Positions 43,545 to 52,980 of a stretch of 64,000 nt of DNA are shown here, piece after piece. The stretch covers positions 1-64,000 of the forward strand of contig CAZWLP010000005.1 of NCBI GenBank assembly GCA_964634565.1, in the 5' to 3' direction. Both the position numbers and the translations under genes were made by a program. Numbering within the stretch: position 1 is the first letter of the stretch; every line of letters starts with the position of its first letter. Below the pieces are notes generated by a model. The model did not search any database and was not told where the DNA came from. It worked only from the letters and a program-made list of their open reading frames with translations. This DNA comes from JAUVKT01 sp964634565. Its GTDB lineage: Bacteria; Bacteroidota; Bacteroidia; Bacteroidales; VadinHA17.

Positions 43545-45611
43545 CTATTTAACATTTTCCTTCTCTATCCTTATCCTGGCATCAACAGCTACTATACCAT
43601 CCGGAGATCCCAGCAAGGGATTAAGGTCCATCTCAAATATCTCTGGAGCAGCTTCGAGTAATGCGGAAATCTTAAGTATTGCCGACCTGTACTTTCCTAT
43701 ATCTATCCCTGGTCTGCCCCTTACTCCCTCAAGCAATTTATATCCCCGGAGCGAGCATATCATATTATCGGCCTCGCCTTCAGAAAGAGGAACAAGCCCA
43801 CTGCTAACATCCTTCATTACCTCTATAAAAATCCCTCCAAGACCTGCCATAACAAGATGTCCAAAGCCTTCTTCTCTTTTTGCACCGATAAAAAGTTCTG
43901 TTCCTACTGCCATCTGCTGCATTAATACAGCTTCTGTATCTCTTATCGACATAAGCCTGCCAAATTCACTTCTCACTTTCTCAATGCTATCCACTCCCAG
44001 TACTACTCCTCCAACATCGGATTTATGTACCGGTCCTACAACCTTCATTGCCACATTTGGACCAAAGAGCCGGTACCACTCTACTGCCTTTTCTACGCTG
44101 GAAAAAACAGCTTCCTGCACCCTGTCAATACCGGCGGCATCAAGCAATTCGGAAACCTGCCCGGGCGAAAGATAACCATTGTCAGACCTGTCGATTAAAT
44201 CCCTGATCTTCTCTTTGTCGTTATCAGGCTTTATATTATCATTCTTAAACCTGGGGCTATTTATAACCCTGCAAAGAGCACCGGCAAATACAACCTCATC
44301 CGGGAAATTAATCCGCCCCTTTGCAATAAAATCTCTTACCTCCCTTCCGGCTGTAATCATTGATGGCAATACAGGATAAACAGGCTTTTTCATGGTCTTC
44401 ATTTTCTCATCCAGGACATTGTAAATATCATCCAGCGGAAATAAGCCGGGACTGCCGAAGATAACAGCAACAGCATCGATAGTATCAAAATCGTTCTCAC
44501 ATGCATCGAGGGCATAGCCAAGTAACTCTGCAGTACATGTAGCAAGAAGATCTATTGGATTGGAAACCGAGGATCCGGGAAATAGCTTCTCCAGAAGACT
44601 ATCGGCCCTTGCACCCTTAATTGCAGGCACATCTATACCTCCCCTTGCAAGTTCGTCTGTCATCATAACAGCAGGACCTCCGGCATGAGTAACAATTGCC
44701 ATATTTCGTCCCTTCGGTAGAGGATTAAGAAGAACAGACGCAACAGACGCAAGCTCCAACCTGCTATAGCACCTTATAATTCCTGCCTTTCTGAAAAGTG
44801 CATCTACGGCTATATCAGGATTGGCCATTGCTCCTGTATGAGATGACGCGGCCCTGCTTCCGGCATCAGAAGTACCTGCCTTTATTGCTGCTAAATGACA
44901 GCCCTTTGATATTAAAGAAGAAGCATGTTTTAACAACATTTCGGGCTTGGAAACACTTTCTATATAAAGCACTTTAACATTAGAAGAGGTTTTGTTATCG
45001 TAGGTTTCATCAAGGTATTTCAATACATCTTCCACTCCCGTATGGGCACTGTTACCAACAGAAAAGACACTTGAAAAAGATACCCCATTCGGAATGGCCG
45101 ACTCCATAATAAAAACTGCCGTAGCACCAGAACCCGAAATAAAATCTATGCCCTTAGGATTAAGTGCAGGAAGAGGTTCGGTAAAGACTCCATTATAAGT
45201 CTGGGTAAGAACGCCGATGCAGTTTGGTCCTATTAAACAGGCACCTGCTCCCTCAATAATATCGACAATTTCCTTTTCAAGCTCAGCTCCCTCTGTACTC
45301 TCCTCACCAAAACCAGCCGACAAAATTATAAATGCCTTTGCTGATTTGTTATGGGCCAGCTCTGCAACACTATCCTTGCAAAATCTTGCTGCAACAGCCA
45401 GTATTGCAAGATCTACCTGGGGAAGATCCTTACTATCGCGAAAAGATTTTATTCCCTGCACTTTATCAGCTCTGGGGTTAACTACAAAAAGTTCTCCCTT
45501 ATAATTCCCGCTGATAATATTTCTCAATACCTTCCCTCCCGGTTTTGACAAATCTTCCGAGCCACCTACAACAACGATGCTGCGAGGATTTATTAATTGC
45601 TTATTTATCAT
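43545..45611 (-). CDS. ADP-forming acyl-CoA (acetate-CoA) ligase, alpha-beta fusion
   Basis: A 688-residue fused enzyme that converts acyl-CoA, ADP and phosphate to the acid, CoA and ATP. The alpha part begins INPRSIVVVGGSEDLSKPGG (CoA binding) and carries the phosphorylated histidine in SRAASSHTGAMANPD. The C-terminal beta part is an ATP-grasp domain with MKVVGPVHKSDVGGVVLGVD. Length and order match the fused archaeal/bacterial type. Next to an aminotransferase and a 2-oxoacid:ferredoxin oxidoreductase it fits ATP formation from amino-acid fermentation; the acyl group is not determined. Confidence 0.93.
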   Translation of the reverse strand: MINKQLINPRSIVVVGGSEDLSKPGGKVLRNIISGNYKGELFVVNPRADKVQGIKSFRDSKDLPQVDLAILAVAARFCKDSVAELAHNKSAKAFIILSAGFGEESTEGAELEKEIVDIIEGAGACLIGPNCIGVLTQTYNGVFTEPLPALNPKGIDFISGSGATAVFIMESAIPNGVSFSSVFSVGNSAHTGVEDVLKYLDETYDNKTSSNVKVLYIESVSKPEMLLKHASSLISKGCHLAAIKAGTSDAGSRAASSHTGAMANPDIAVDALFRKAGIIRCYSRLELASVASVLLNPLPKGRNMAIVTHAGGPAVMMTDELARGGIDVPAIKGARADSLLEKLFPGSSVSNPIDLLATCTAELLGYALDACENDFDTIDAVAVIFGSPGLFPLDDIYNVLDEKMKTMKKPVYPVLPSMITAGREVRDFIAKGRINFPDEVVFAGALCRVINSPRFKNDNIKPDNDKEKIRDLIDRSDNGYLSPGQVSELLDAAGIDRVQEAVFSSVEKAVEWYRLFGPNVAMKVVGPVHKSDVGGVVLGVDSIEKVRSEFGRLMSIRDTEAVLMQQMAVGTELFIGAKREEGFGHLVMAGLGGIFIEVMKDVSSGLVPLSEGEADNMICSLRGYKLLEGVRGRPGIDIGKYRSAILKISALLEAAPEIFEMDLNPLLGSPDGIVAVDARIRIEKENVK

Positions 45612-45856
45612 GATAATAGGATTAACTGATTGATGAAAGTCCGGCGAAAGGACTAAAATATTTTATTATAACGTATAATATTATAATAGCTCAGAGGCCT
45701 CCAAATATTTTTAACCAACCTACGTTAAGAGCAACGACATAGAGATATTTTCCACCTGTTTTACTCAATATAATAAGTTTTAAATCCTGCAACAATGTAT
45801 GAATTTCGAAGGAGCGAAACAATGATTTATATAAGTATTTATGATTTGATTCTATG

Positions 45857-45864
45857 TATATTTG
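45857..45864 (+). promoter_or_regulatory. -7 promoter box of hydE (TATATTTG)
   Basis: TATATTTG matches the consensus TAnnTTTG exactly, 19 bases before the GTG start of hydE. This predicts a leader of about 13 bases. No clear -33 element is seen. The rest of the 272-base divergent gap holds AT-rich partial palindromes (45664-45690) and no gene. Confidence 0.5.
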
Positions 45865-45883
45865 CAGCTTATATACTTGAAAA

Positions 45884-46978
45884 GTGAATAAGCCTCTCGC
45901 TGAGATATTAAATCAAGCCATTCTTACCAGGGATGATCTTACCCTAATGTTAAATTCAGAGGGTAAAGACAGGATTATGCTCTTTAATAAATCGGCAGAA
46001 ATCAAACAACAAAATATTGGTAACAAAGTATATTACCGGGGTTTAATAGAGTTCTCAAATATTTGTGCAAAGGATTGCCTCTACTGTGGTATCAGGAGAA
46101 GTAATAAAGAGGTAGAAAGGTATAATCTATCTGATAATGAAATAATCGATGCCGCACGGTTTGCACTCGATAATAATTATGCTTCTATAGCTTTGCAATC
46201 GGGCGAACTTGAAAGTCAGGCCTTTACTGAGAGAATTTCCTCCTTACTGAGAAAAATAAAGGAAGTATCAGACGGGAAACTGGGCATAACTATATCTCTT
46301 GGCGAGCAATCAGAAAACACATACAAAGAATGGTTTGAAGCCGGGGCACACAGATATCTTCTAAGGATAGAGTCAAGCGATCCTGTGCTATATGGCAAGA
46401 TTCACCCTGATAATGATTTGCACAGGTTTGAAAGAAGAGTAAATTGCCTTAGAATATTACAGAAAGTTGGTTATCAGACAGGTACCGGTGTAATGATTGG
46501 TCTGCCCGGACAAACAATCGAACAACTGGCTAATGATCTGCTTTTTATCAGGGATATGGACATTGATATGGTTGGTATGGGGCCATATATTGAGCATGCC
46601 AATACTCCGCTTGCTGAATTGAAAAATAAGCTTAGCCTGCAGGAAAGGTTTGATCTTTCCCTTAAGATGATTGCATCGCTCAGAATATTAATGCAAGACA
46701 TAAATATAGCTGCGGCAACAGCACTTCAGGCCATTGATCCTCTGGGCAGGGAAAAAGCTATTAAGATCGGGGCCAATATTATAATGCCCAATATTACTCC
46801 CGGAATGTATCGCGACAGTTACTCCCTCTACGAGAATAAGCCCTGCACTGACGACGCTGCAGAAGATTGCAAAGGATGCCTTGAAGCAAGGCTTAGTATG
46901 GCCGATGCAGACATAGGTTATGGCGAATGGGGCGACTCACCACACTATAGACGTCGAAGGGCGAGAACGAAAGGTTGA
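45884..46978 (+). CDS. hydE: [FeFe] hydrogenase maturase HydE
   Basis: A radical SAM enzyme that helps build the 2Fe subcluster of [FeFe] hydrogenase. The 364-residue protein has the radical SAM cysteine motif in CAKDCLYCGIRRSN (CxxxCxxC), preceded by YYRGLIEFSN, followed by LQSGELESQ and later GTGVMIGLPGQT. The start is a GTG at 45884, just after a promoter box. HydG lies 4.4 kb downstream on the other strand; HydF and the hydrogenase are not in the window. Confidence 0.95.
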   Translation: MNKPLAEILNQAILTRDDLTLMLNSEGKDRIMLFNKSAEIKQQNIGNKVYYRGLIEFSNICAKDCLYCGIRRSNKEVERYNLSDNEIIDAARFALDNNYASIALQSGELESQAFTERISSLLRKIKEVSDGKLGITISLGEQSENTYKEWFEAGAHRYLLRIESSDPVLYGKIHPDNDLHRFERRVNCLRILQKVGYQTGTGVMIGLPGQTIEQLANDLLFIRDMDIDMVGMGPYIEHANTPLAELKNKLSLQERFDLSLKMIASLRILMQDINIAAATALQAIDPLGREKAIKIGANIIMPNITPGMYRDSYSLYENKPCTDDAAEDCKGCLEARLSMADADIGYGEWGDSPHYRRRRARTKG

Positions 46979-47021
46979 AACCCTCAACTATTGGCTGCAC
47001 AGCAGCCATCTCAACTTATCA

Positions 47022-49565
47022 TTAAATTTCCTTACCAAAGAATATTGCATTCAAAAACACCTTCGTCGTACCATACCATATACCCCTGAAATTAGGGTTA
47101 TCATATATCGATATTACTCTTCCACGACCGGCAGAATGAACACTCAGGTAGGCTGAGCCTGCAATCCTGCTTATATTCTCATCGGAAGAAAATCCGCTTA
47201 ATAATGGTTTATCAGTATACTTCGCAGGATTACTATAGGGATCACTATCAAGATTATAGGCCGATGCGTTGCTCTTAAATACGGGAAGTATATCTCTATT
47301 ATAGCCGTAGCAAAGCGGATGTGTAAGATCAAGTTTTACCTCAAAGATTGAACCCGGGATCCGATGATGCGAATAATCTGCACTGCGGGAAGCATAACTG
47401 GCTGAATTTCCGGCTTCGATGCCTGCTGCCGGTACTGGCTCAATATTTACCAGTTCGGATCTTGAGACAAAAGAGTTTCCACCTTTAAGGGCAATTAATG
47501 TACCTCCCTTTCTGGTCCATTCGACAAGTGCTCTTGAAACAGATTCAGATAGCCCCGATCCGGTAAGTATTACTACATTATATCTTGAAAGATCAACAGA
47601 TCTGTCGCCATTTACCATTGTTACCGGTATATTAAACCTTGTATCGGTGATATGCCATATTTCACCTGCTTCCCTGCTGCTCGATCCATCACCTATATAC
47701 ATAAGAACCTCAGGTTTTTCAACTACAACAAAATCGTTGCTCCCAAGGTCTATGCCAGAAACTGTATGTCCACTTGAAAAACCATAAACAGTAATTCCGC
47801 ATTCCGCTACCACATCCTTCATAAAATCGTATAGTGCATCCCTGTCGTATTTCTGGCCATAGGCCTGAATCATAATAGATCCTTCTTTAAATGCCTTGCT
47901 GAATTCTCCATCTTCGTAGGTAAACTTTCCTTTACCAAGCCTGGCAACTATTCCTGCTTCCTGGAGCATATAAAGAGCTTTCGGAGCGTAATAGGCATTC
48001 CATTCAAAGACATAGGCATATGCATCTCTGGTTGCCTGCAAACTACCTTCAGGAAATATTGGCAATAATACCCTGGGACCTTTTATACCATCTACTCCCC
48101 TCGAAGATCCAAATGCCGCATAAGGAAGGTTAAACGACATCGGAAGAGTCCATGTAGAGATATCATAAAAAATCTCCTCCTTAAATTCTGAAATCGTTTC
48201 AAACATACTTTTAATATACCTGTACTCGGGCTGATCGAGAGGTACCACATAACTGTTGCTGGCATTAAACTGTTTTCCATCAAGGCTAATATTTCTTGTA
48301 AGCCTGTAAATATTAATCTGATGGCGTAGAAGATTCTCCATAAAATGAGCAGCCCTTGCTCCATCGCCATCATCACTGAAAACATATCCCTTAATATTAT
48401 CACCGGCAGCGAGGCCAAGGGCATCATTATAAAAATCAACCTGATGCTTAAGAAGCTTTTGCCTCATATTCAAACCTGCCTCAAGAGTCGACATCGATAC
48501 GGTAAGCTGATTTTTTATTGCAAAGGGAAAAGAAATAATACCCGACGACACCTCTCGTAAATGTCCTTTTACCCCTGCCTGTTCAAACAGTATACCTACA
48601 GAGGCATGTATATCGGGATAGGCTGATCCTTTACCAAGGTAAAAATCATCAAAGCCTTCCTCAGAATAATAAAGGCTGCCAATTGCATCAAGATGTTTAA
48701 TATGATACTCAGCTATCTCTGTAACCAGTTTATAATTCTCTTTAGGAGTTAGTGGATTCTCTCTTGTTCTTACTCCCGGCTGGAAGAAAAAAGTTGAGTT
48801 TGCACCCATCTCGTGGTGATCGGTATTAATATTTGGTTTCCACCTGTGAAAGGCAGCGACTCTTCCGATCGATTCAGGATGCTGAAGCATAATATAATCC
48901 CTGTTAAGATCATACCAGTAATGATTTGTTCGTCCACCTGGCCATGCTTCACTAAACTCTATTGAATTTGCATCTGGATTCAGATTTGCACTTTTATACA
49001 TATTAACCCATGTGGCATGCCTGTTAAATCCGTCAGGGTTAAGACAGGGATCGAGCAAAACAACGGTGTTTTCGAGCAATTTATCAATCTTGTCCCCATT
49101 TCCTGCAACAAGATAATAAGCCATCAACATCGCAGCATTCTGAGAACTTGATTCGTTACCATGCACCCCATAGCCGAGTTTCACCACCACCGGCATATCT
49201 GATATATCGATGTCTGACGACTTTGCCGGATCGCTAAGAGCGATATGCTTTAGGCGAATAGACTCAATATTTTTAATATTCTCTTCAGAACTTATTACAA
49301 GGTTCCCAAGCGGTCTCCCTTCATGCGATTTACCATATTCCTCCCAGAATGCCCTGTCTGAAATATCAGCTAGTTTAAGCATATAAAAATATAACTTATC
49401 GTGAGTCAGGTGCCATTCTCCTATCTGATGGCCGGCAAAATCCTGTGGTTTAATGATAGTCTGGTCGTAGTTAATATCCTTAGGAAGATAATAAGCCAGG
49501 TTAACCTGTGCTCCGGCATAAGATGATATTATTGCCAGAAATACTAAGGGAATCAGTCGTTTCAT
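47022..49565 (-). CDS. M14-family zinc carboxypeptidase, secreted
   Basis: An 847-residue peptidase with a signal peptide (MKRLIPLVFLAIISSYAGA). The zinc site is KLGYGVHGNESSSQNAAMLM (His, Glu), and NTDHHEMGANSTFFFQPG carries the third-ligand region. The catalytic domain occupies about residues 30-380; the rest contains a Rossmann-like or GATase-like stretch (VVILTGSGLSESVSRALVEW). Large M14 proteins of this layout occur in many Bacteroidota and probably digest peptides outside the cell. It is convergent with hydE. Confidence 0.88.
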   Translation of the reverse strand: MKRLIPLVFLAIISSYAGAQVNLAYYLPKDINYDQTIIKPQDFAGHQIGEWHLTHDKLYFYMLKLADISDRAFWEEYGKSHEGRPLGNLVISSEENIKNIESIRLKHIALSDPAKSSDIDISDMPVVVKLGYGVHGNESSSQNAAMLMAYYLVAGNGDKIDKLLENTVVLLDPCLNPDGFNRHATWVNMYKSANLNPDANSIEFSEAWPGGRTNHYWYDLNRDYIMLQHPESIGRVAAFHRWKPNINTDHHEMGANSTFFFQPGVRTRENPLTPKENYKLVTEIAEYHIKHLDAIGSLYYSEEGFDDFYLGKGSAYPDIHASVGILFEQAGVKGHLREVSSGIISFPFAIKNQLTVSMSTLEAGLNMRQKLLKHQVDFYNDALGLAAGDNIKGYVFSDDGDGARAAHFMENLLRHQINIYRLTRNISLDGKQFNASNSYVVPLDQPEYRYIKSMFETISEFKEEIFYDISTWTLPMSFNLPYAAFGSSRGVDGIKGPRVLLPIFPEGSLQATRDAYAYVFEWNAYYAPKALYMLQEAGIVARLGKGKFTYEDGEFSKAFKEGSIMIQAYGQKYDRDALYDFMKDVVAECGITVYGFSSGHTVSGIDLGSNDFVVVEKPEVLMYIGDGSSSREAGEIWHITDTRFNIPVTMVNGDRSVDLSRYNVVILTGSGLSESVSRALVEWTRKGGTLIALKGGNSFVSRSELVNIEPVPAAGIEAGNSASYASRSADYSHHRIPGSIFEVKLDLTHPLCYGYNRDILPVFKSNASAYNLDSDPYSNPAKYTDKPLLSGFSSDENISRIAGSAYLSVHSAGRGRVISIYDNPNFRGIWYGTTKVFLNAIFFGKEI

Positions 49566-49672
49566 ATTTATAATAAATTCTGTTTGAACTGCAATATTAA
49601 GAAAAATATAACAGCATGATCAAGTAAGTTATTGTTCTACAACATGAATAAGCATATTAATCACTAAGAGAG

Positions 49673-49680
49673 TAATTTTG
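49673..49680 (+). promoter_or_regulatory. -7 promoter box (TAATTTTG)
   Basis: TAATTTTG lies 25 bases before the ATG of the saccharopine dehydrogenase-like gene. No convincing -33 element. Confidence 0.42.
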
Positions 49681-49705
49681 TATATTGTTATCAAAATATG
49701 AGGAA

Positions 49706-50827
49706 ATGAAAAAAAAGATAATTGTTCTGGGAACAGGACTGGTTGGTTCGGCAATAGTTAAAGACCTTGCGGGTGATTTTGAAGTAAGTGCAGTAGATCT
49801 GAGCACAAGAAATCTTGAAGGTCTGTCAGGACTGGACAATGTAAAAGCTATAAGTGCCGATCTTTCTGACGGTGATATACTAAAAGACCTGGTAAGAGAC
49901 CAGGACCTGGTAATAGGTGCCCTGCCTGGATTTATGGGCTACCAATCAGTAAAACACACTATAGAGGCAGGGAAAGACATGGTTGATATTTCATTCTTCC
50001 CTGAGGATCCTTTTGGCCTCGACAGGCTCGCTAAAACGAAAGGTGTAACTATTGTAACAGACTGTGGTGTTGCTCCCGGAATGAGCAATATTTTCCTTGG
50101 GCACTACCATAATAAAATTGATGTAAGCAGGTTTGAATGTCTTGTCGGAGGTCTTCCATTTAAAAGGGAGTGGCCCTGGCAGTATAAGGCAGTATTTTCT
50201 CCCATTGATGTAATTGAAGAATATACCAGGCCTGCCAGATATATGCTTAATGGTGAGATCGTTACAAGAGAAGCCCTGTCCGATCCGGAACTTGTTGAGT
50301 TTGAGGAAATTGGAACTCTTGAATCCTGGAATTCGGACGGACTCAGATCGCTTCTGCACACAATTCCTGTCCCAAATATGATAGAAAAAACCCTCCGCTA
50401 TCCTGGCACTATTGAATATCTTAGAATGCTCAGGGAGGCAGGATTCTTCAGTGATAAGGAGATTGATGTTAATGGTAAGTCTATTAAACCTATCGACCTT
50501 ACAGCCAGACTATTGTTTCCTGCATGGAAGCTCCTGCCCGGAGAAGAAGAATTTACGGCAATGAGAATTATAATAGAAGGTAATAAGGATGGCAGGCCCG
50601 TTAAGTATATTTATAATCTGTTCGACAGGTATGACAGTGAGAAAAATATAACATCAATGGCCCGTACTACAGGATATACATGTACGGCCGTTGCAAATCT
50701 GATAATGGAAGGTATGTTTAACAGCCCGGGGATAAATCCTCCCGAATATATTGGAAAAACTGACGGTCATCTTCAGTTTATTCTGGAGTATTTTAAAGAA
50801 AGAAATATATTATATAAGTTGTCGTAA
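49706..50827 (+). CDS. Saccharopine dehydrogenase-like oxidoreductase
   Basis: A 373-residue NAD(P)-dependent protein. I chose ATG 49706, which begins MKKKIIVLGTGLVGSAIVKD with the Rossmann GxGxxG at the very N-terminus; the TTG seven codons upstream adds an unlikely extension. DISFFPEDPFGLDRLAK and TDCGVAPGMSNIFLGHYHNK are typical of the saccharopine dehydrogenase/LOR family, which acts in lysine metabolism. It could take part in amino-acid breakdown with the fermentation genes around it, but the true substrate is unknown. Confidence 0.85.
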   Translation: MKKKIIVLGTGLVGSAIVKDLAGDFEVSAVDLSTRNLEGLSGLDNVKAISADLSDGDILKDLVRDQDLVIGALPGFMGYQSVKHTIEAGKDMVDISFFPEDPFGLDRLAKTKGVTIVTDCGVAPGMSNIFLGHYHNKIDVSRFECLVGGLPFKREWPWQYKAVFSPIDVIEEYTRPARYMLNGEIVTREALSDPELVEFEEIGTLESWNSDGLRSLLHTIPVPNMIEKTLRYPGTIEYLRMLREAGFFSDKEIDVNGKSIKPIDLTARLLFPAWKLLPGEEEFTAMRIIIEGNKDGRPVKYIYNLFDRYDSEKNITSMARTTGYTCTAVANLIMEGMFNSPGINPPEYIGKTDGHLQFILEYFKERNILYKLS

Positions 50828-50853
50828 CAGACGGACTGGTACTTTTTATATAT

Positions 50854-51378
50854 CTACTCGAACCAGATTGCTCCCGAACATGCCGCATCTATTGACGATA
50901 GTCTTTCAATAAGTGAGTTAATCTCGGATACAGCTCCGTTAAGTTCAAGTATAATAAGTCCTTCTCTCTTATCATTGCCAAGGTTTATCCCCATGCGGGT
51001 TCTTATGGTACAACCATATAGTGAAAGGACTTTCTGTATATCACTTACTACCTCATGTCGATCTTCAATAAGGATTGCAGCCAGGGTAACCCTTGCACTA
51101 TCAGGAACAATCTCTTCTAAATCACTCTTTGAGCACAAAAAAAGCTCTTTTATTTCTATGCCATAAATACTGTTAAGATCGTTCCTGAAGCTATTATATC
51201 CATCGATATCATCCCTGAGCTGCAGAACAATAAATCCTTCACGACTGCAGATATGTTCATTTAATTCATGAAATCCAAGCCGGCTTAAAATAAGGTCAGA
51301 ATATTTAGTAAGGACTTTTTGTGTATTTCCCGACTCTTTAATTCTGTCAACAACTCTTATAGCTAATAGTCTTATCAT
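50854..51378 (-). CDS. Tandem ACT-like (TM1266-type) regulator of the hydrogenase system
   Basis: A 174-residue protein made of two similar halves. The C-terminal half (about 95-174, VTLAAILIEDRHEVVSDIQK to SGAIWFE) looks like the TM1266 iron-only hydrogenase system regulator, a small ACT-fold protein usually about 80 residues long. The N-terminal half (RLLAIRVVDRIKESGNTQKV and following) repeats the pattern more loosely, so this seems to be a duplicated version. It starts 11 bases after the hydG stop and is surely cotranscribed. It may sense a small molecule; no DNA-binding domain is seen. Confidence 0.75.
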   Translation of the reverse strand: MIRLLAIRVVDRIKESGNTQKVLTKYSDLILSRLGFHELNEHICSREGFIVLQLRDDIDGYNSFRNDLNSIYGIEIKELFLCSKSDLEEIVPDSARVTLAAILIEDRHEVVSDIQKVLSLYGCTIRTRMGINLGNDKREGLIILELNGAVSEINSLIERLSSIDAACSGAIWFE

Positions 51379-51389
51379 ACGGCTTAGAT

Positions 51390-52814
51390 TTAAAAATAAA
51401 GATCGCGCTCACCATTTTTTATCTTATCAAGTCTCTCTCTCACTTTTAGAGCAATATTTTCATCAAGATCCTGTATTCCCTTTTCAATAGCTTTATAACC
51501 TTTCTTTGCAAGCTCAGGACCAGCATAATCTTCAATATACTCAGCAAGTGTTAGCATTGCATTTGGCGAACAGCACCTCTTAATAAATCCAGGCACAGAA
51601 AACTCCATAAAATGCTCGCCGGTCCTTCCCAGCCTGTAGCAGGCAGTACAGAATGATGGTAAAAAGTTATCATCCAATAATTCATCAATTACCTCCGACA
51701 AGGATCTCTCATCGGCAATCTTAAACTGTTCACGGTTCAGGTTCTGATCTTCATTACTGATTTCAGAATATTTACCAATCTCAATCTTTGTCCCTCCGTC
51801 TATCTGTGACACTCCATACTGCAACACTTCCCTCCTTACATTATGATCTTCTCGTGCAGTAAGTATTAGTCCGGTATAGGGCACGGCTAATCGAATAATT
51901 GCTACTAATTTCTTAAAATCATCATCAGACACTTCATACTTATCGTCTATATCGAGGCTGGCTGCATCTTTAAGTCTTGGGAAAGAGATTGTATGAGGAC
52001 CAACATTATAACAGGCTTCAAGGTGGTTAGTATGTCTTACAAGGCCAAGCACCTCAAACCTCCAGTCGTAGAGTCCGAAAAGAGCACCTATGCCCACATC
52101 ATCGAGTCCTGCCTCCTGGGCTCTGTCAAGCGATGTAAGACGGTAATTATAATCAGCTTTCTTCCCGCTCGGATGGTACCACTTATAAGCCTCAGGGTGA
52201 TAGGTTTCCTGAAATACCTGGTATGTGCCTATACCTGCTTCGGCAACTGTTCTGAATCCTTCAATCTCAAGAGGAGCTGCATTAATATTGACACGTCTTA
52301 TTTCTCCCTTACCTTTTTTAACGCTATATACCAGCTTTACATTTTCAGCTATAAACTCTGGTGAATAAGTTCGGTGTTCGCCGTAGACCAGGATTAACCT
52401 TTTCTGTCCGTTATCCTCCAGGGCCATGACTTCGTGTTCTATTTCAACATCACTTAAAGTTTTTCGCTCAGCATCGGTATTACTTGACTTGAATCCACAG
52501 TACTTACAATTATTACTACAATAATTTCCAACATAAAGTGGTGCAAAAAGAACGATCCTGTTTCCATAAACTTTTTCCTTCAATTCCTTTGCCCCGGCCT
52601 TTATCTCAGCAACTAATTCAGGATCTGTAGTATTTACCAATACAGCTGTCTCCTCCATGGTCAGTCTTTGCTTATCGAGCGACTTTGCAATAATCTTTCT
52701 TACCCTTTCTGGAGTAGGAACGCTGTTATTAATCAGGTCCCAAATTTCATCAGGATCAATAAATGGTTTCATTCGTTGATCCCTGATTTTAAGTTTTTCC
52801 GGAGTAAACTTCAT
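51390..52814 (-). CDS. hydG: [FeFe] hydrogenase maturase HydG (tyrosine lyase)
   Basis: HydG cleaves tyrosine to provide CO and cyanide ligands for the [FeFe] hydrogenase active site. The 474-residue protein has the radical SAM motif in YCSNNCKYCGFKSSN (CxxxCxxC) and the C-terminal auxiliary-cluster motif with FCTACYRLGRTGEHFM and, about 22 residues on, KRCC. The sequence also shows the family's YGEHRTYSPEF and SRAQE-like SLDRAQEAGLDDVGIGAL segments. It is followed by the TM1266-type regulator gene. rex lies upstream on the same strand. Confidence 0.96.
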   Translation of the reverse strand: MKFTPEKLKIRDQRMKPFIDPDEIWDLINNSVPTPERVRKIIAKSLDKQRLTMEETAVLVNTTDPELVAEIKAGAKELKEKVYGNRIVLFAPLYVGNYCSNNCKYCGFKSSNTDAERKTLSDVEIEHEVMALEDNGQKRLILVYGEHRTYSPEFIAENVKLVYSVKKGKGEIRRVNINAAPLEIEGFRTVAEAGIGTYQVFQETYHPEAYKWYHPSGKKADYNYRLTSLDRAQEAGLDDVGIGALFGLYDWRFEVLGLVRHTNHLEACYNVGPHTISFPRLKDAASLDIDDKYEVSDDDFKKLVAIIRLAVPYTGLILTAREDHNVRREVLQYGVSQIDGGTKIEIGKYSEISNEDQNLNREQFKIADERSLSEVIDELLDDNFLPSFCTACYRLGRTGEHFMEFSVPGFIKRCCSPNAMLTLAEYIEDYAGPELAKKGYKAIEKGIQDLDENIALKVRERLDKIKNGERDLYF

Positions 52815-52855
52815 TCTACAGAATAGCTATATGGTTAAAAGAATCATTCTGACAG

Positions 52856-52863
52856 CAAAGATA
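52856..52863 (-). promoter_or_regulatory. -7 promoter box of hydG (TATCTTTG, minus strand)
   Basis: The minus strand reads TATCTTTG, 41 bases before the hydG start. The -33 element is unclear. Confidence 0.45.
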
Positions 52864-52980
52864 GTTACCCTGAAAATCTATCCTATGAATTTTATCATAA
52901 TTGTGAAGTAAAAAACAGACAGAGGATACTGGCATTCCCTATCCACAACGACGTAGCGATATTAAGCCCTGGTATTATAT

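Noticed and set aside
46992..47008. Hairpin TGGCTGC-ACA-GCAGCCA between hydE and the M14 gene as a terminator
   Set aside because: The stem is good, but neither strand has a T-run after it, so it is not a standard intrinsic terminator.
52901..52907. TTGTGAA upstream of hydG as a Rex site
   Set aside because: Only one half is present and the expected TTCACAA partner is absent.
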